A DNA stretch of 64,000 bases, from positions 1,256,799-1,320,798 of the forward strand of contig JALGAS010000010.1 in NCBI GenBank assembly GCA_023078685.1, read 5' to 3'. Positions 24,517 through 34,393 of this stretch are shown one piece after another (the stretch's first letter is position 1; each line of letters begins with the position of its first letter). A program made the position numbers and the translations under genes. Source of the DNA: Neopestalotiopsis rosae. Its lineage: Eukaryota > Ascomycota > Sordariomycetes > Amphisphaeriales > Sporocadaceae. The notes under the pieces were generated by a model. It saw nothing but the letters and a program-made list of their open reading frames with translations, had not been told where the DNA came from and searched no databases.

Positions 24517-26991
24517 ATGATTGCAAGTCAAGAGGCTGATTCCTATCTATCCTTTGACGATAACACACATGCATGGATACAGCAATTGCATGAAGCATGG
24601 TCCTCTGATGCCCCAATCTCAACCTTTGCTACCATTCGCGACGCTCTGTTAGAACGACGCGAACACTTGGACACTTATGTCTCTACTCTGGGGGCCGTGG
24701 TCAAGATTGCTCGTCCTCGGGACGTGGAGAATAACGAGGATGGCAGATGGAATCACTTCTTCAATTTGGGTGCCTTGACCAAGGCACGTGGCAAGGAGAA
24801 TGACAGAAAACGCAAGCGAACCTATAATGAGGCTAATCGGCTCCGCAATCTCGCCCTCATTGCTGCATTATGGTCCCCAGCCATTGTCTTTCACTATGGC
24901 TGGAACACCGCCAGCCAGATTCAAATGAACATGCTGCGCGTCTGCGCTACGCGCTATCCTCGCTTTGTTCAAGACTTTCGTCCGCGGCTGAATCAAGTGC
25001 TCTTCAATCGGCACTGCGAGGGAATTAAGAATGGTCGAACCAAATCCTTGACCGAAGCACGTTTACAGCCCCACCGCGATTTTGACATCAACACCTTGGC
25101 CTCTGTTGTTCCCGACGAAAGCATATCAATCTGTTGGGTCAACAGCCGGGATGGCAATGTCCCTGTCGACGGAGACGGCACTTTACTCCGAGTCGTTCGG
25201 CCGCAACACTTTCATCAATATCTCCTCAGAAGAGACCGTTACGGTATACTGGACGCAAGACAAGAAGATTGCAGGCCATGTTCTCCACCGGCCTCCGGCT
25301 TAGATTTGGTGGTAGAGAATTCTACCCAGGTTGATGCTCAATCTACTATGGAGTATCAAGATCCTAACGGGCTCCATGTCTTCGACTCAAACAAGCATAC
25401 CTCGTCTTTATCTGGCCCTTCTTCGCGGAATACCCCGCAGCCAAGCTCTCCGGCATCTACTTCAGTCTTGTCCGAAGACATTCTTTTTTCGAACGCTAGC
25501 ACAGCAGAGTCAACGGAGGGCACCGCGCCTACGTCGGTAACATCCGCTGAGCGCACCGCATTTGAGGACATTTCCTTCGACATATTATGGGACAACGGCG
25601 GGCTTGCAGATCACGACTTTGACATACCAATGATACACACTGATTTTGATCATCACTTGACAAGTGCAGCAACCATCTCAGAGAGTATGGCCCCGCACTA
25701 CACACAATGTCAACCTCAATCTTCATTGGATACTTTCCTGAGCCCGGCAACCGATTTGCCGATAATCATACCCTGTGACTCTGGAGGGCTCGAGCCAAAT
25801 ATATCGCATTTTCTTGAAGCACACTCTTCAAGCGATCAACGCCATGATGGATGGTCAATGGAGGAGGCTCTACACGCCAAATACAAACATGAGATCGCAG
25901 TGTATACCAGGAAAACCGTCGCTGAAGCCAACCAAAGAGAAGCCAGACCCTGGCACAAACTGCGTGCACAATGGTTCACGTCTACTACAGAGATGGCATC
26001 AGCCTGGACAAGTCCTGAGAGCGGCTTACTTGGTAGTCAGGCGCTTTCCCAGGAGGAGGCTGATGTGCTTTACTTGTCTTCAGAAGAAGCCATGAACGTG
26101 GCTCAGCGCGGTGATGTTTTCGGCAAGCCCATCATTATCAAGCACAAATTCACCGACGCGGGGATGCACACCGTACATAACTGCGCCTCACTGTTGCAAA
26201 TTAGCACTCATAAGTCCGTCGTGGAGGTCGAGTCCTTGGAGCATCGTGGACTAACACCCTCAGCCGCCTTGGGCAAAGTTCTGATAGGACTATGCTCAGG
26301 TGAAGACATGGATTATCCTATATCTCTGAAGCTACGGGATATTATTCGACCACATCGCCCTCCAGTGCTGATGTTACCACGATTCCGTCTGCTGGATATG
26401 CTCGCAGAGCGGATTGCACCTGAAAACAGACTTCCACAACAGCAAGATCTAGCAGGCTACGCCAAATTCACTTCTTTGAGCATGGCGGGCAGCTTTTCTG
26501 GCACGCATCTCGGGGCGGCGGGTGGCGTCTGGCTACGAGTTCTTGACGGTCTCAAATTCTGTACCTTGATTTCCGAGCGCGATATAGACATGGAAGTGGA
26601 TCGCCAGCAACTACCCAGTGATATACAAAGTGCTCAAAGTTGGGTGCCAAACGGAAAACAAAAACTTGTCATCCTAGAGACGGATGATGTACTCTTCATT
26701 CCTCCCGGCTTAAACACTGCATATGCTTTGCACTCTCCAACAAGTGGTCTCATAGAGGGCGGTATCGTGTGGGACACTTACAACATCTTACCAACGCTGA
26801 AATTGGCGAAATGGTTGTGTAACCACAATCTTGATAATGAGAGTGCCCTAGGAAATCAGCTTACCCAGCTGATTGAAGAATTGATGGTACTCGTCGAGCA
26901 CCACTCACACTATTTTCTGAGCAAGTCGCCCCAGGCTAACGCCATGGATATGTTAAAGCAAGGGTTCTCAAAACTCGCCACAATTAATTAG
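24517..26991 (+). CDS. JmjC-like protein with degenerate metal-binding site
   Basis: Single 824-residue ORF. Residues about 1-240 are a helical, Arg/His-rich region of unknown fold. Residues about 270-360 are Ser/Thr/Pro-rich and probably disordered. From about residue 600 the sequence follows the JmjC cupin layout: a strand ending SGTHLGAAGGVWLRVLDG near 660, where active enzymes have HxD/E then GG..W..v..G, and FIPPGLNTAYAL near 726, where active enzymes have a P.GW.HA motif. The acid of HxD appears to be Gly and the distal His is missing, so it is probably not an active demethylase. Similar large JmjC-like proteins occur in fungi without known function. A scaffold or regulator role is possible; nothing in the sequence proves it. 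Confidence 0.7.
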   Translation: MIASQEADSYLSFDDNTHAWIQQLHEAWSSDAPISTFATIRDALLERREHLDTYVSTLGAVVKIARPRDVENNEDGRWNHFFNLGALTKARGKENDRKRKRTYNEANRLRNLALIAALWSPAIVFHYGWNTASQIQMNMLRVCATRYPRFVQDFRPRLNQVLFNRHCEGIKNGRTKSLTEARLQPHRDFDINTLASVVPDESISICWVNSRDGNVPVDGDGTLLRVVRPQHFHQYLLRRDRYGILDARQEDCRPCSPPASGLDLVVENSTQVDAQSTMEYQDPNGLHVFDSNKHTSSLSGPSSRNTPQPSSPASTSVLSEDILFSNASTAESTEGTAPTSVTSAERTAFEDISFDILWDNGGLADHDFDIPMIHTDFDHHLTSAATISESMAPHYTQCQPQSSLDTFLSPATDLPIIIPCDSGGLEPNISHFLEAHSSSDQRHDGWSMEEALHAKYKHEIAVYTRKTVAEANQREARPWHKLRAQWFTSTTEMASAWTSPESGLLGSQALSQEEADVLYLSSEEAMNVAQRGDVFGKPIIIKHKFTDAGMHTVHNCASLLQISTHKSVVEVESLEHRGLTPSAALGKVLIGLCSGEDMDYPISLKLRDIIRPHRPPVLMLPRFRLLDMLAERIAPENRLPQQQDLAGYAKFTSLSMAGSFSGTHLGAAGGVWLRVLDGLKFCTLISERDIDMEVDRQQLPSDIQSAQSWVPNGKQKLVILETDDVLFIPPGLNTAYALHSPTSGLIEGGIVWDTYNILPTLKLAKWLCNHNLDNESALGNQLTQLIEELMVLVEHHSHYFLSKSPQANAMDMLKQGFSKLATIN

Positions 26992-28005
26992 TAGTGGTCT
27001 TTGAATTGAACTTCTCGTAGACAAAATAATTCAGTCAGTGGCATTGCTCTTTTAGATCATGACTTTTAGTAAGAACGCAGTATATAGGAAAACTAAAGGA
27101 GTGATATAGTAGATTAAGTGAATTAGCAAAAGTCTCCATGTAAAGCTGTATTTATGTGCTATAATCTCCCTATTGCTTTTCGTTTTCTTCGGGTTCTCAT
27201 TTTGTATCATAACAACAAAAAAGAACCTGAAGAACCAGTGAATACCCGTGATTCTACCACATGGAAAGTATGCGAAACTTCTGCTGACTGAGTTTAGATA
27301 AAGTATTTATGACCTAAAACTGAGACTGGGACTAGCTGTATGGTGCCTCAAGCTCAGCTGAGAGGCCTGAAGGCCTGAGCTCTCTTACAGGACAACAATT
27401 AGCTCAACAACCAGTATTTGACAGGCATTAGATATACGAAGAGGTCCTTTCTCGGATGGATCTTGTATTTTACTCCCTTGTTCTAGACTCTTCTCAGCAC
27501 TACCACTATCACCATGAGGGCTTTCTAAATCTAATCCCCCCCTCGTACGACATATGAGAACTCCCGTGCTCAAATGGAGTATTCTCACTGGTGACCCTGG
27601 AGCACAAACGGCCCTTTACCTTGAGACCATAAGCGAGAAGGAATGCATCCCTGCGAGTGGTTGGATCTGGAACGCCGTTGTGTGGCAGTATACTTGGGGG
27701 ATTATGCCTTCAGTCAGCCTGCATAGAGTCATCCGGTAATGGGCACTGTAAATAGTCAAGCTTCACGTGGCGGAAGTCCCGTGGAAGCCCGTATGATCTG
27801 AAGGCTACTAGTCGTGCCACCATTGTTGCCTTGAGCCTATGATCTCTTTATTGACTATATAACCATCATAGCTACGATCACTTCAAACCTGTACGACTTC
27901 GTCTCAGCAATACTCCCTCATTGGGCACTGCCATCTGCTTGGCTTCAACTAGATTTCTCTTTTCTTGTTTGAGCCTTTGTCTCCGGTCGAAGCCGCATTT
28001 CAGTC
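26992..28005. promoter_or_regulatory. Intergenic with promoter of the HDO gene
   Basis: A clear TATATAA box at 27856-27862 lies 144 bp upstream of the HDO start. A CACGTG E-box lies near 27763, in a short GC-rich patch. At 27353-27378 is a palindrome CTCAGCTGAG followed by a tandem AGGCCTGA pair. No gene recognised. Confidence 0.5.
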
Positions 28006-30153
28006 ATGGCGATCTTGCAAGTGGTTGCGTTTTCTCTTGCTGCTATTGCTTTACTCTTGTTCCGATATGTTCCAGTCTTTCTGGCAAAGAAGTCCAAGGC
28101 GCCAATAGAACTCGACGAAAAAAGGCAATCGAGAATTCAAGTCAAGAATGCTGAACGAGTCAAACGATACAAGGCCTTGTATTACAAAGTGCAAAATCTC
28201 GAGGAATTCCCAGAAGTTCTGCCTGAAGCCAAAGAGATGTTGCTTGAACTTCTGCAACAAGGCTTCTTGATGGCACAATACAACCCACAGACCCGCAGTA
28301 TCTTAGACATGAAGGAGTTTGACCGAGTCGCGCTGGACAAGTTCCTCGAGGCCGAGCGCCAAGAAGTCTCCGAGGGCTTCGAGGCCTATGTGGCCCGACG
28401 CGCCGCAGGCTCCCCTCGCGAGCTTTTCACCACCAAGGAAGACGCCGTGCAGTGGCTTAAGCATCTCGCCCCTCTTAACTTCATTGACGGCGCCTGGCTC
28501 TGTCGCGTCCACAAGATTACCACGCCCTTTGCGCTCCGCCGCATCACCAAGAACGCGTGGCAGGTCTTTTCCGAGGAGCTGGGTGACGGCGATTTGGAGA
28601 AGAACCACGTTCTGATTTATCGGGACCTTCTGCGCAAACACGGTGTTCATTTACCTGACAGCGATTCCGTTGACTTCATCCACGACCGTCATGAAATGGG
28701 CAATGAGCAAGTCTGGAGAAGCTCAATCGGTCAACTCCTTATTTCGCTTTTCCCCAACGAGTTTCTCCCCGAGATCTTGGGTCTTAACCTACACTTTGAG
28801 GCACTGGCCCCCACTGGCCTGAAGGCGACCAAGGAGTTTCCTGAAGTGGGCATCTCGGCCTACTATTTCGCCCTGCACATCTCTATTGACAATGCAGACT
28901 CGGGCCACTCGGGCATGGCATTGGCCAACATCATCGGTTTCATGGATCTTATTCGCGAGACTGGTCTCATGGATCCACAAGAGGCGTGGAAGCGTATTCA
29001 GGCGGGATACTTGTTGTCTCAGAGTCTCGATGAGACAGATACCGTCGACACCTATGAGGAGAAGCTCGTCCAGATTCTGCACAAGAAGGCCAATCTCGCG
29101 CGCAAGATCCATTGTACCAGCCGAGCTCGTATCGGCGGACAAAGCCTGTCGGCATGGTTCTCTTCGCCTTTTGCTGATGACGGAGGTGAAAAGGTTACCG
29201 GCGATGACAGCTGGAAGTACGAATTTCTCAACGCCCTGGCCGACTCGAAGCCATGGGTGGTTAGAGGCAATAGCGATAAAAGCCTGCTGATGCGAGAACT
29301 GTCCTGGACTGGTAGGATGTTTGGTGCCTTTACAGATTCCGAGGTGGACCTTTTGCGCACCTGGATCAATTCACTCGGACCAAAGGGTGTATCTGCACCC
29401 GAAGCTTACTGGCGCACTGTGGGAGGCCATACGCTTTTGGAGAAGTCATTCCCGGACCAGAGACAAGACGTAGCCACAACGCATCCATTGTTCTCTCCCG
29501 AAAAGGCGTGGTCTCCTGCTGCATCCCGCGAATTCATCCCCCGAGCACCCCTCCATGTCCCACATCTCAAGCTCGACGCCTTGCTGCCGCTATGGTTTGC
29601 GCACGCCTGTCTGCTGGAGAATATGGTGTCCTCGCCCTACCAGACAGCCACGACGTTCACCTCCAAGATCCTGCGCATCCTGCGGGTGGAAATGGGCTAC
29701 AGCCCTGACAACACGGGCATCGCCGGCATGGACGAGCAGACCAACCCGGGTCGCCGCCCCGATCTCATTGCTCTGGGTTGCGAAATGGCGCGTCGGCACA
29801 ATTTGCCCGAGCCCACGTGCCTGGGAGATATCATTGGCGCGGCCGCGCAGGATGCCAGCGATGTTACCAAGGTTGCACATTCGTTGCTCGAGTGGTCTAT
29901 GCGTCCGAACAAGAATGGAATGTTCCTCCTGGGTCTATCTCGCGCATTTCTTGACCTTGAAGTCCTCGTGGCAGCAGATGAGTCACTATTGAGCAGAAAG
30001 GATAGAGAATACCTACAAGATGTCATTAGGAGAAAGACAGCCGTCATGGGGGAGTGCTTGGAAGAGCTGAAAACGATGCCTGCGAGCAAGTCTCAGGAAT
30101 TTGTCGGTGGTTATGAGTTGGGTCGGGAGCAGTTGGAAAAGATTCTGGCATAA
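28006..30153 (+). CDS. Haem-oxygenase-like diiron oxidase (HDO), membrane-anchored
   Basis: Single 715-residue ORF. Residues 3-30 are a hydrophobic signal anchor followed by KKSK, suggesting an ER-type membrane anchor. The middle part matches HDO (iron-containing redox enzyme) proteins: an EELGDGDLEKNH helix near residues 188-200 supplies a Glu and His, a Glu follows in LHFEAL near 265, and ALHISIDNADSGHSGMA near 288-305 supplies Asp/His ligands. The ligand set looks complete. HDO enzymes such as PvfB, SznF, BesC and UndA use a diiron centre and O2 for N-oxygenation, C-C cleavage or desaturation of amino acids and fatty acids. The protein is about twice the length of bacterial HDOs; its C-terminal half (from about 385) is unassigned. 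It is convergent with the 2OG-oxygenase gene. The substrate is unknown. Confidence 0.8.
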   Translation: MAILQVVAFSLAAIALLLFRYVPVFLAKKSKAPIELDEKRQSRIQVKNAERVKRYKALYYKVQNLEEFPEVLPEAKEMLLELLQQGFLMAQYNPQTRSILDMKEFDRVALDKFLEAERQEVSEGFEAYVARRAAGSPRELFTTKEDAVQWLKHLAPLNFIDGAWLCRVHKITTPFALRRITKNAWQVFSEELGDGDLEKNHVLIYRDLLRKHGVHLPDSDSVDFIHDRHEMGNEQVWRSSIGQLLISLFPNEFLPEILGLNLHFEALAPTGLKATKEFPEVGISAYYFALHISIDNADSGHSGMALANIIGFMDLIRETGLMDPQEAWKRIQAGYLLSQSLDETDTVDTYEEKLVQILHKKANLARKIHCTSRARIGGQSLSAWFSSPFADDGGEKVTGDDSWKYEFLNALADSKPWVVRGNSDKSLLMRELSWTGRMFGAFTDSEVDLLRTWINSLGPKGVSAPEAYWRTVGGHTLLEKSFPDQRQDVATTHPLFSPEKAWSPAASREFIPRAPLHVPHLKLDALLPLWFAHACLLENMVSSPYQTATTFTSKILRILRVEMGYSPDNTGIAGMDEQTNPGRRPDLIALGCEMARRHNLPEPTCLGDIIGAAAQDASDVTKVAHSLLEWSMRPNKNGMFLLGLSRAFLDLEVLVAADESLLSRKDREYLQDVIRRKTAVMGECLEELKTMPASKSQEFVGGYELGREQLEKILA

Positions 30154-30590
30154 ATAAATGCCTTGCATTTTGAAATTAGATCGAGGATGAAATGGTTGCA
30201 TAAAACGAAGAGATTGGTATGAAGGAAAAGGGAGAAAAGTACTTACGAAATTGATTATTCTCAATGCTAGTCCTCAGATATTTCTGGCCACACTTCCAAA
30301 CACAGTCACGCTGACATGAGGTTGTGGCTCCCATCGTGTTTCAACGCTCTTGAGATCTTGGATGACTCACCAGCATACATCTCAAGTTCAAGACAGCCAG
30401 TTCATACCCCTTCCGAGATCTTTGTTTCACATATCTTTACTCAATCCTTTCATTGTTCCACACTCATATGTTTTCGCGATGTGTTCCTTTCTTCCCTTTT
30501 TTTCGCTTTTCTTCATAAGGATTCTTTTGAATTATAGTCTTTACTTCTACTGATCATACCAAATGCCTCCACGATCTTTGCCATCAGAAA
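30154..30590. other. Convergent 3' region
   Basis: 437 bp between the 3' ends of the HDO and 2OG-oxygenase genes. A T/C-rich tract near 30470-30530 may serve termination. No gene recognised. Confidence 0.45.
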
Positions 30591-31511
30591 TCAGTACACT
30601 TCTTGAACACTCGAGTCCAGATCATACATAATTAGATCTATTTCCTTGGGTGTTTGCGTGACTCGGTGGTAAGGTGCATGAAGCCGGTTGTTGGAGAACT
30701 TCTCAAACCTATCACCCACATTCACGATGGGCATGTGTTCGAAGACTTGGACTCGCTTCCACTCCTGCGTCGACCTCTCAAGAACCTCCAAGAAGGGCTC
30801 ATCGTAGAATGTCATGGTGAGTAGGTCCTCGTCCAGGTGAGAGCCCATGACCGAGGTACCAGTCTTGGCCGCGGATATGCCCAGGCAGAGGTTACTGAGA
30901 CCGGTGCTCTTTGGGTTGTCAACGACTTGGGTGGGAATGGGAGGATCGAGTGTCTTGCAGAGTAGCAGAGACAGATCTCGGAGAATCCCATCGATTCTCG
31001 AGGTGACGTTGTTGACCTTGTCCTCGACTATTTGTAGATCTGCAGGTAGATTCTGGCTACCCAGGACCTGTTCTTCACGCGATAGCTGCAAATGTTGATC
31101 GTCAGCAGCTGTACCTTTTGTCTCAACGTAAAGAAAACACCACATGGGTATTTCAATGAATGATACTGACCTTGAGTCTTTGCACGCAAATTTCATCAAA
31201 GCTGTCGTATCTATAAATATAAATTAGCATACTCAGATCTCTTTGATACGAATATTTGAAGAGTTATCCTACCCGCGACCATCCCGAGGATCCGCGTAAG
31301 GCAGTTTCATATCCGGGTGCTGGCCAAAGAACTTGCGTTGGGCAGCGATGATAGGGTGCAGATCCAACAAAAGTTCGCTCGTGGACGGGCCCCTCAAGTC
31401 CAAGAAGAACATGCCCGAATCGGAACAGATTTTGACGAGTTTCTTGACCTCTTCCTCGTCTTGTTTGAGCAGGCGCTCATAGCTGAGAGCCTCCACTGAC
31501 AACGTCTTCAT
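30591..31511 (-). CDS. 2-oxoglutarate/Fe(II) oxygenase-like (isopenicillin N synthase family)
   Basis: Three exons, 31273-31511, 31171-31210 and 30591-31085, giving 257 residues. The start MKTLSVEALSYE is chosen because the family begins just before the core. The N-terminal part shows CSDSGMFFLDL, the DIOX_N-type motif. The C-terminal domain has SHLDEDLLT with the HxD iron ligands, then a family-like VNVGD.FEKFSNNRLHAPYHRV with the distal His. The 2-oxoglutarate-binding Arg-x-Ser normally following is not seen: the frame reads TQTPKEIDLIMYDLD and ends. At 257 residues it is short against the usual 300-350. It may be a variant enzyme, a 2OG-independent member, or a truncated gene. It is divergent from the AspRS-like gene across 340 bp. 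Confidence 0.75.
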
Positions 31512-31851
31512 TCTGAATGTCAGAGAATATTGTTGAATACAAAATTTGCGAAGATATTCTGACTTTTTGGGCAATAAAGAGAGAATTATTTCAATTACTC
31601 AGTTCCTGGGTGTGGGTCGCATTTTATGCTCCTGCAACGTTAGAGACTATGCGAAAAGCCATGGTCATGAACAATTTACAATGCTTATACACAGCCCCCA
31701 TATTCCCTTCTCACCCATGCAAGCTCGTGAATCAATTAATCGAAGTATAACTTCCAAATTTCTTTTCTCCCTCTTTTCTTACTCTTTTGACTGACTCTAG
31801 ATTTCCCTCAATGCCTCATTTTGTACATGCGCGTTGCATACTTAGCACAAC
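31512..31851. promoter_or_regulatory. Bidirectional promoter with possible CPC1/GCN4 half-site
   Basis: Short divergent region between the 2OG-oxygenase-like and AspRS-like genes. TGACTC at 31792-31797, 55 bp before the AspRS-like start, matches the core of the fungal amino-acid-starvation (Gcn4/CPC1) element but lacks the final A. A pyrimidine-rich tract (31760-31790) precedes it. Confidence 0.4.
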
Positions 31852-33547
31852 ATGACAATTTTACATTCAGAAGTCCATGTTCGCCGGGCATTTACTCCTC
31901 GTGAGAAATTGGATACAGAAGATCTGGAAAAGCTTGGAGTAGACTCGCACCATGTCGCTGACTACCAGCTCATCAAGCACGAGCTGGATGAAGGCTCAAC
32001 TTTCAACGGCCGAGTCCACAAAATTATTTCTAGTGACTCGAAAACCCGCTTTGATTTCATGCTGCGAAAGGGCGATCAGTTCTTCAACTGCCAGCTGGGA
32101 CCAAACTCGGACGACTCTGCCTTTGCTCTGGCTCGAAGCTTGACTGTCGAGTCTCTAGTCCGAGTCACTGGGATACCCGACTTGGACGCAACCGATTGTG
32201 GCCAGATGGGCGATGATCGCTTGACCGACATCAAAGTCTCAAGCATAGAGCTCCTATCGCAAGCCAAAGCCAATCTCCCGGAAACGCCACAGCTTCATGG
32301 AGCTCCTGGGGAGACCTTGCCGTCACCACGTGTCCGAGCGAGTCTCATTGACCAGCGCCTGGACAACAGACTCTTGGACGCCCGGGTGCCGGCGACGGCG
32401 GCCATTTTTAAACTATTTTCCGGAGTTCAGCAGCTCGCTGTGGAATTCTTGGCTGCGCAGGACTTTTACCACATTCCCACGCCAGCATTTGTGACCTATG
32501 AGTTCCCTGGCGAGGAGGATGACCACTTTTACGTTCCATTCTTTGACAGGAAGGCTATGTTGGCGCCCACTGGGGAGGTACACCTGGGAATGGCGCTCGC
32601 CGCAGACCTTGAGCGCGTCTATGACATTCACACTGTCTTCCGACGAGAGCCAAAGAGCGATGGAAGACATTTGACTGAGGTCTGAACTTCCCATCCAATG
32701 ATTAGACTGTATGCTGATTTTGATTGTACAGTTTACCATGTTGGAACTCGTATTCGCTCTGGAGAACGACTGGACTGAGATTCTTGAGCTCGCAGACAGT
32801 CTCCTAGTGTTCCTCTTAAGGTCGCTACATGAGCGTGAGAAGTACAAGATGCACACTCTGGCAGCACAAAGGTTGTATACCAGAGCTGGAGACTTCAAGC
32901 TAGGCTTGGACAAACACGGAAGATTGCTCAGGGTGACATTTCGCGAAGCTAAAGGGCTTCTCCGAGATTTACTTGGCAGAGAAGCTCATGATGGAGAAGA
33001 CCTCACGTATGTACATCGTCTACCCGCTGGCCAAGTAAGAGCACTGACACCTGTGCAGGAGGGAAGAGGAGGCGCTGTTGGGAGAGCTTCTATCGAGTTC
33101 CAACACACCCCTCGAAACCCCTACGGACGTGTGCATAGTAACGGACTTTCCAACGACTGTGCGCCCATGCAATGTTCACCCATCAAAGGAAGATGATACG
33201 ACAACGTATTCTTTCGACATTCTTCTCCGGGGACAGGAAATCGTCACGGCATGTCAATTGCTTCACAGTTACCAAGATGTGCGCACGGCGTTTCAAAGCC
33301 GTGAACATCCCATTGACCCTGATTCACCTGGTTGGCAGCCATACACAACGGCTCACGAGATTGGTATGCCGCCTTGGGGTGGTTTTGGACGTGAGTCAAA
33401 TCTGTCGCGGGTTGCCCGTCAATTATTCAGTGAGGTCTAACAGATTGTGCAGTGGGATTGAACCGTCTTGTCCAGGGGTTCTTGGGACTAGACGATATCC
33501 GCGAAACCGTGCTTTTTCCGCGGGACGCGTGTCGCCTGGCACCTTGA
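31852..33547 (+). CDS. Aspartyl-tRNA synthetase-like protein (class II aaRS paralogue)
   Basis: Four exons, 31852-32679, 32732-33006, 33059-33390 and 33453-33547, giving 509 residues. Residues about 45-140 fit the OB-fold anticodon-binding domain. The catalytic domain follows: motif 2 is VFRREP...GRHLTEFT (fRxE present) and motif 3 reads GLGLNRLVQGFLGLDDIR with the usual LFPRD ending. Cytosolic AspRS enzymes have QSPQ before motif 2, RGEE..SGAQR and GLER. Here these read APTGEVHL, RGQEIVTACQL and GLNR, so several aspartate-contacting positions differ. The last intron can end at 33443 or 33452; 33452 aligns best with AspRS. It could be a resistance paralogue, an AsnA-like amide synthetase, or a degenerating duplicate. 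Neighbours are an argininosuccinate synthase downstream and an oxygenase upstream. Confidence 0.82.
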
Positions 33548-34393
33548 GAATCATCCAATTACATATGCATGGAAAATTTCCTCAACGTCAGCAAGGAAAA
33601 GGAAGGAAGCTCGAATTTACATTACAGCAACTCAACTTGGCATATGAAAAGCATGTTACAAAAAATAGTCTTGATTGAGAAGTTGTAATAATTTTACTGC
33701 AACGAATTGAAGAAAACGTCCAGAACAGAAATGCCGAATTCCATGTGCATCCTTTACCTTGATGATGTTGATTATGACCTAGAAGATAAGAAAAGCCGTA
33801 ATGTCGGTGTGGATGCAGATGATCAACACTATGCCATATTGGGCGCCTCGTGCTGCACCGCTTGGCATGTATCCGGCTGTGCCTCTGTGACGGTGTGACA
33901 GAAGTCAGATTCTGCATGGATTTGCGGGAATGCAGGGGGAAGACGGCAAAATTTTCATATCTGACATTCTTCCTGATTGATTTCAAGACTCAAAGCGGGA
34001 TCATGAGGTTGGAAAATATTGCAAAAAGTAAAATACTTTGAATCATACAAGACAACTGTATAGTCGGTTCATAGCCACAAAATTACGTAAATGCCATAGT
34101 TGATGCAGGTGCCATTATGAATGTAGCTGCCAATTGACCTGGATAGAAAAGCACCCAAAGACCGAATTAGGCTTAGCGTAGGTCATGGGCCACTGCCTAC
34201 CCGGTCCCACCTTCCTACACCTTCCTGCATTCCGATCCAAGTATTTTATTTTCCCCGAGTTTAAGAGAAACTTCTCACTCATCACACACTACTGTTTTGC
34301 ATTCTCGTTTGAGCTCTGAAGCAAACCATCGTTACATTCAAACTTTCCAGTCTTCTCTACGTCAAACGCCATTGACTACATACTCAAGCAATC
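33548..34393. other. Intergenic with promoter of the argininosuccinate synthase gene
   Basis: 846 bp. AT-rich to about 34100, then a CT-rich stretch. A TATTTTAT element at about 34242-34249 lies 150 bp upstream of the start. Confidence 0.45.
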
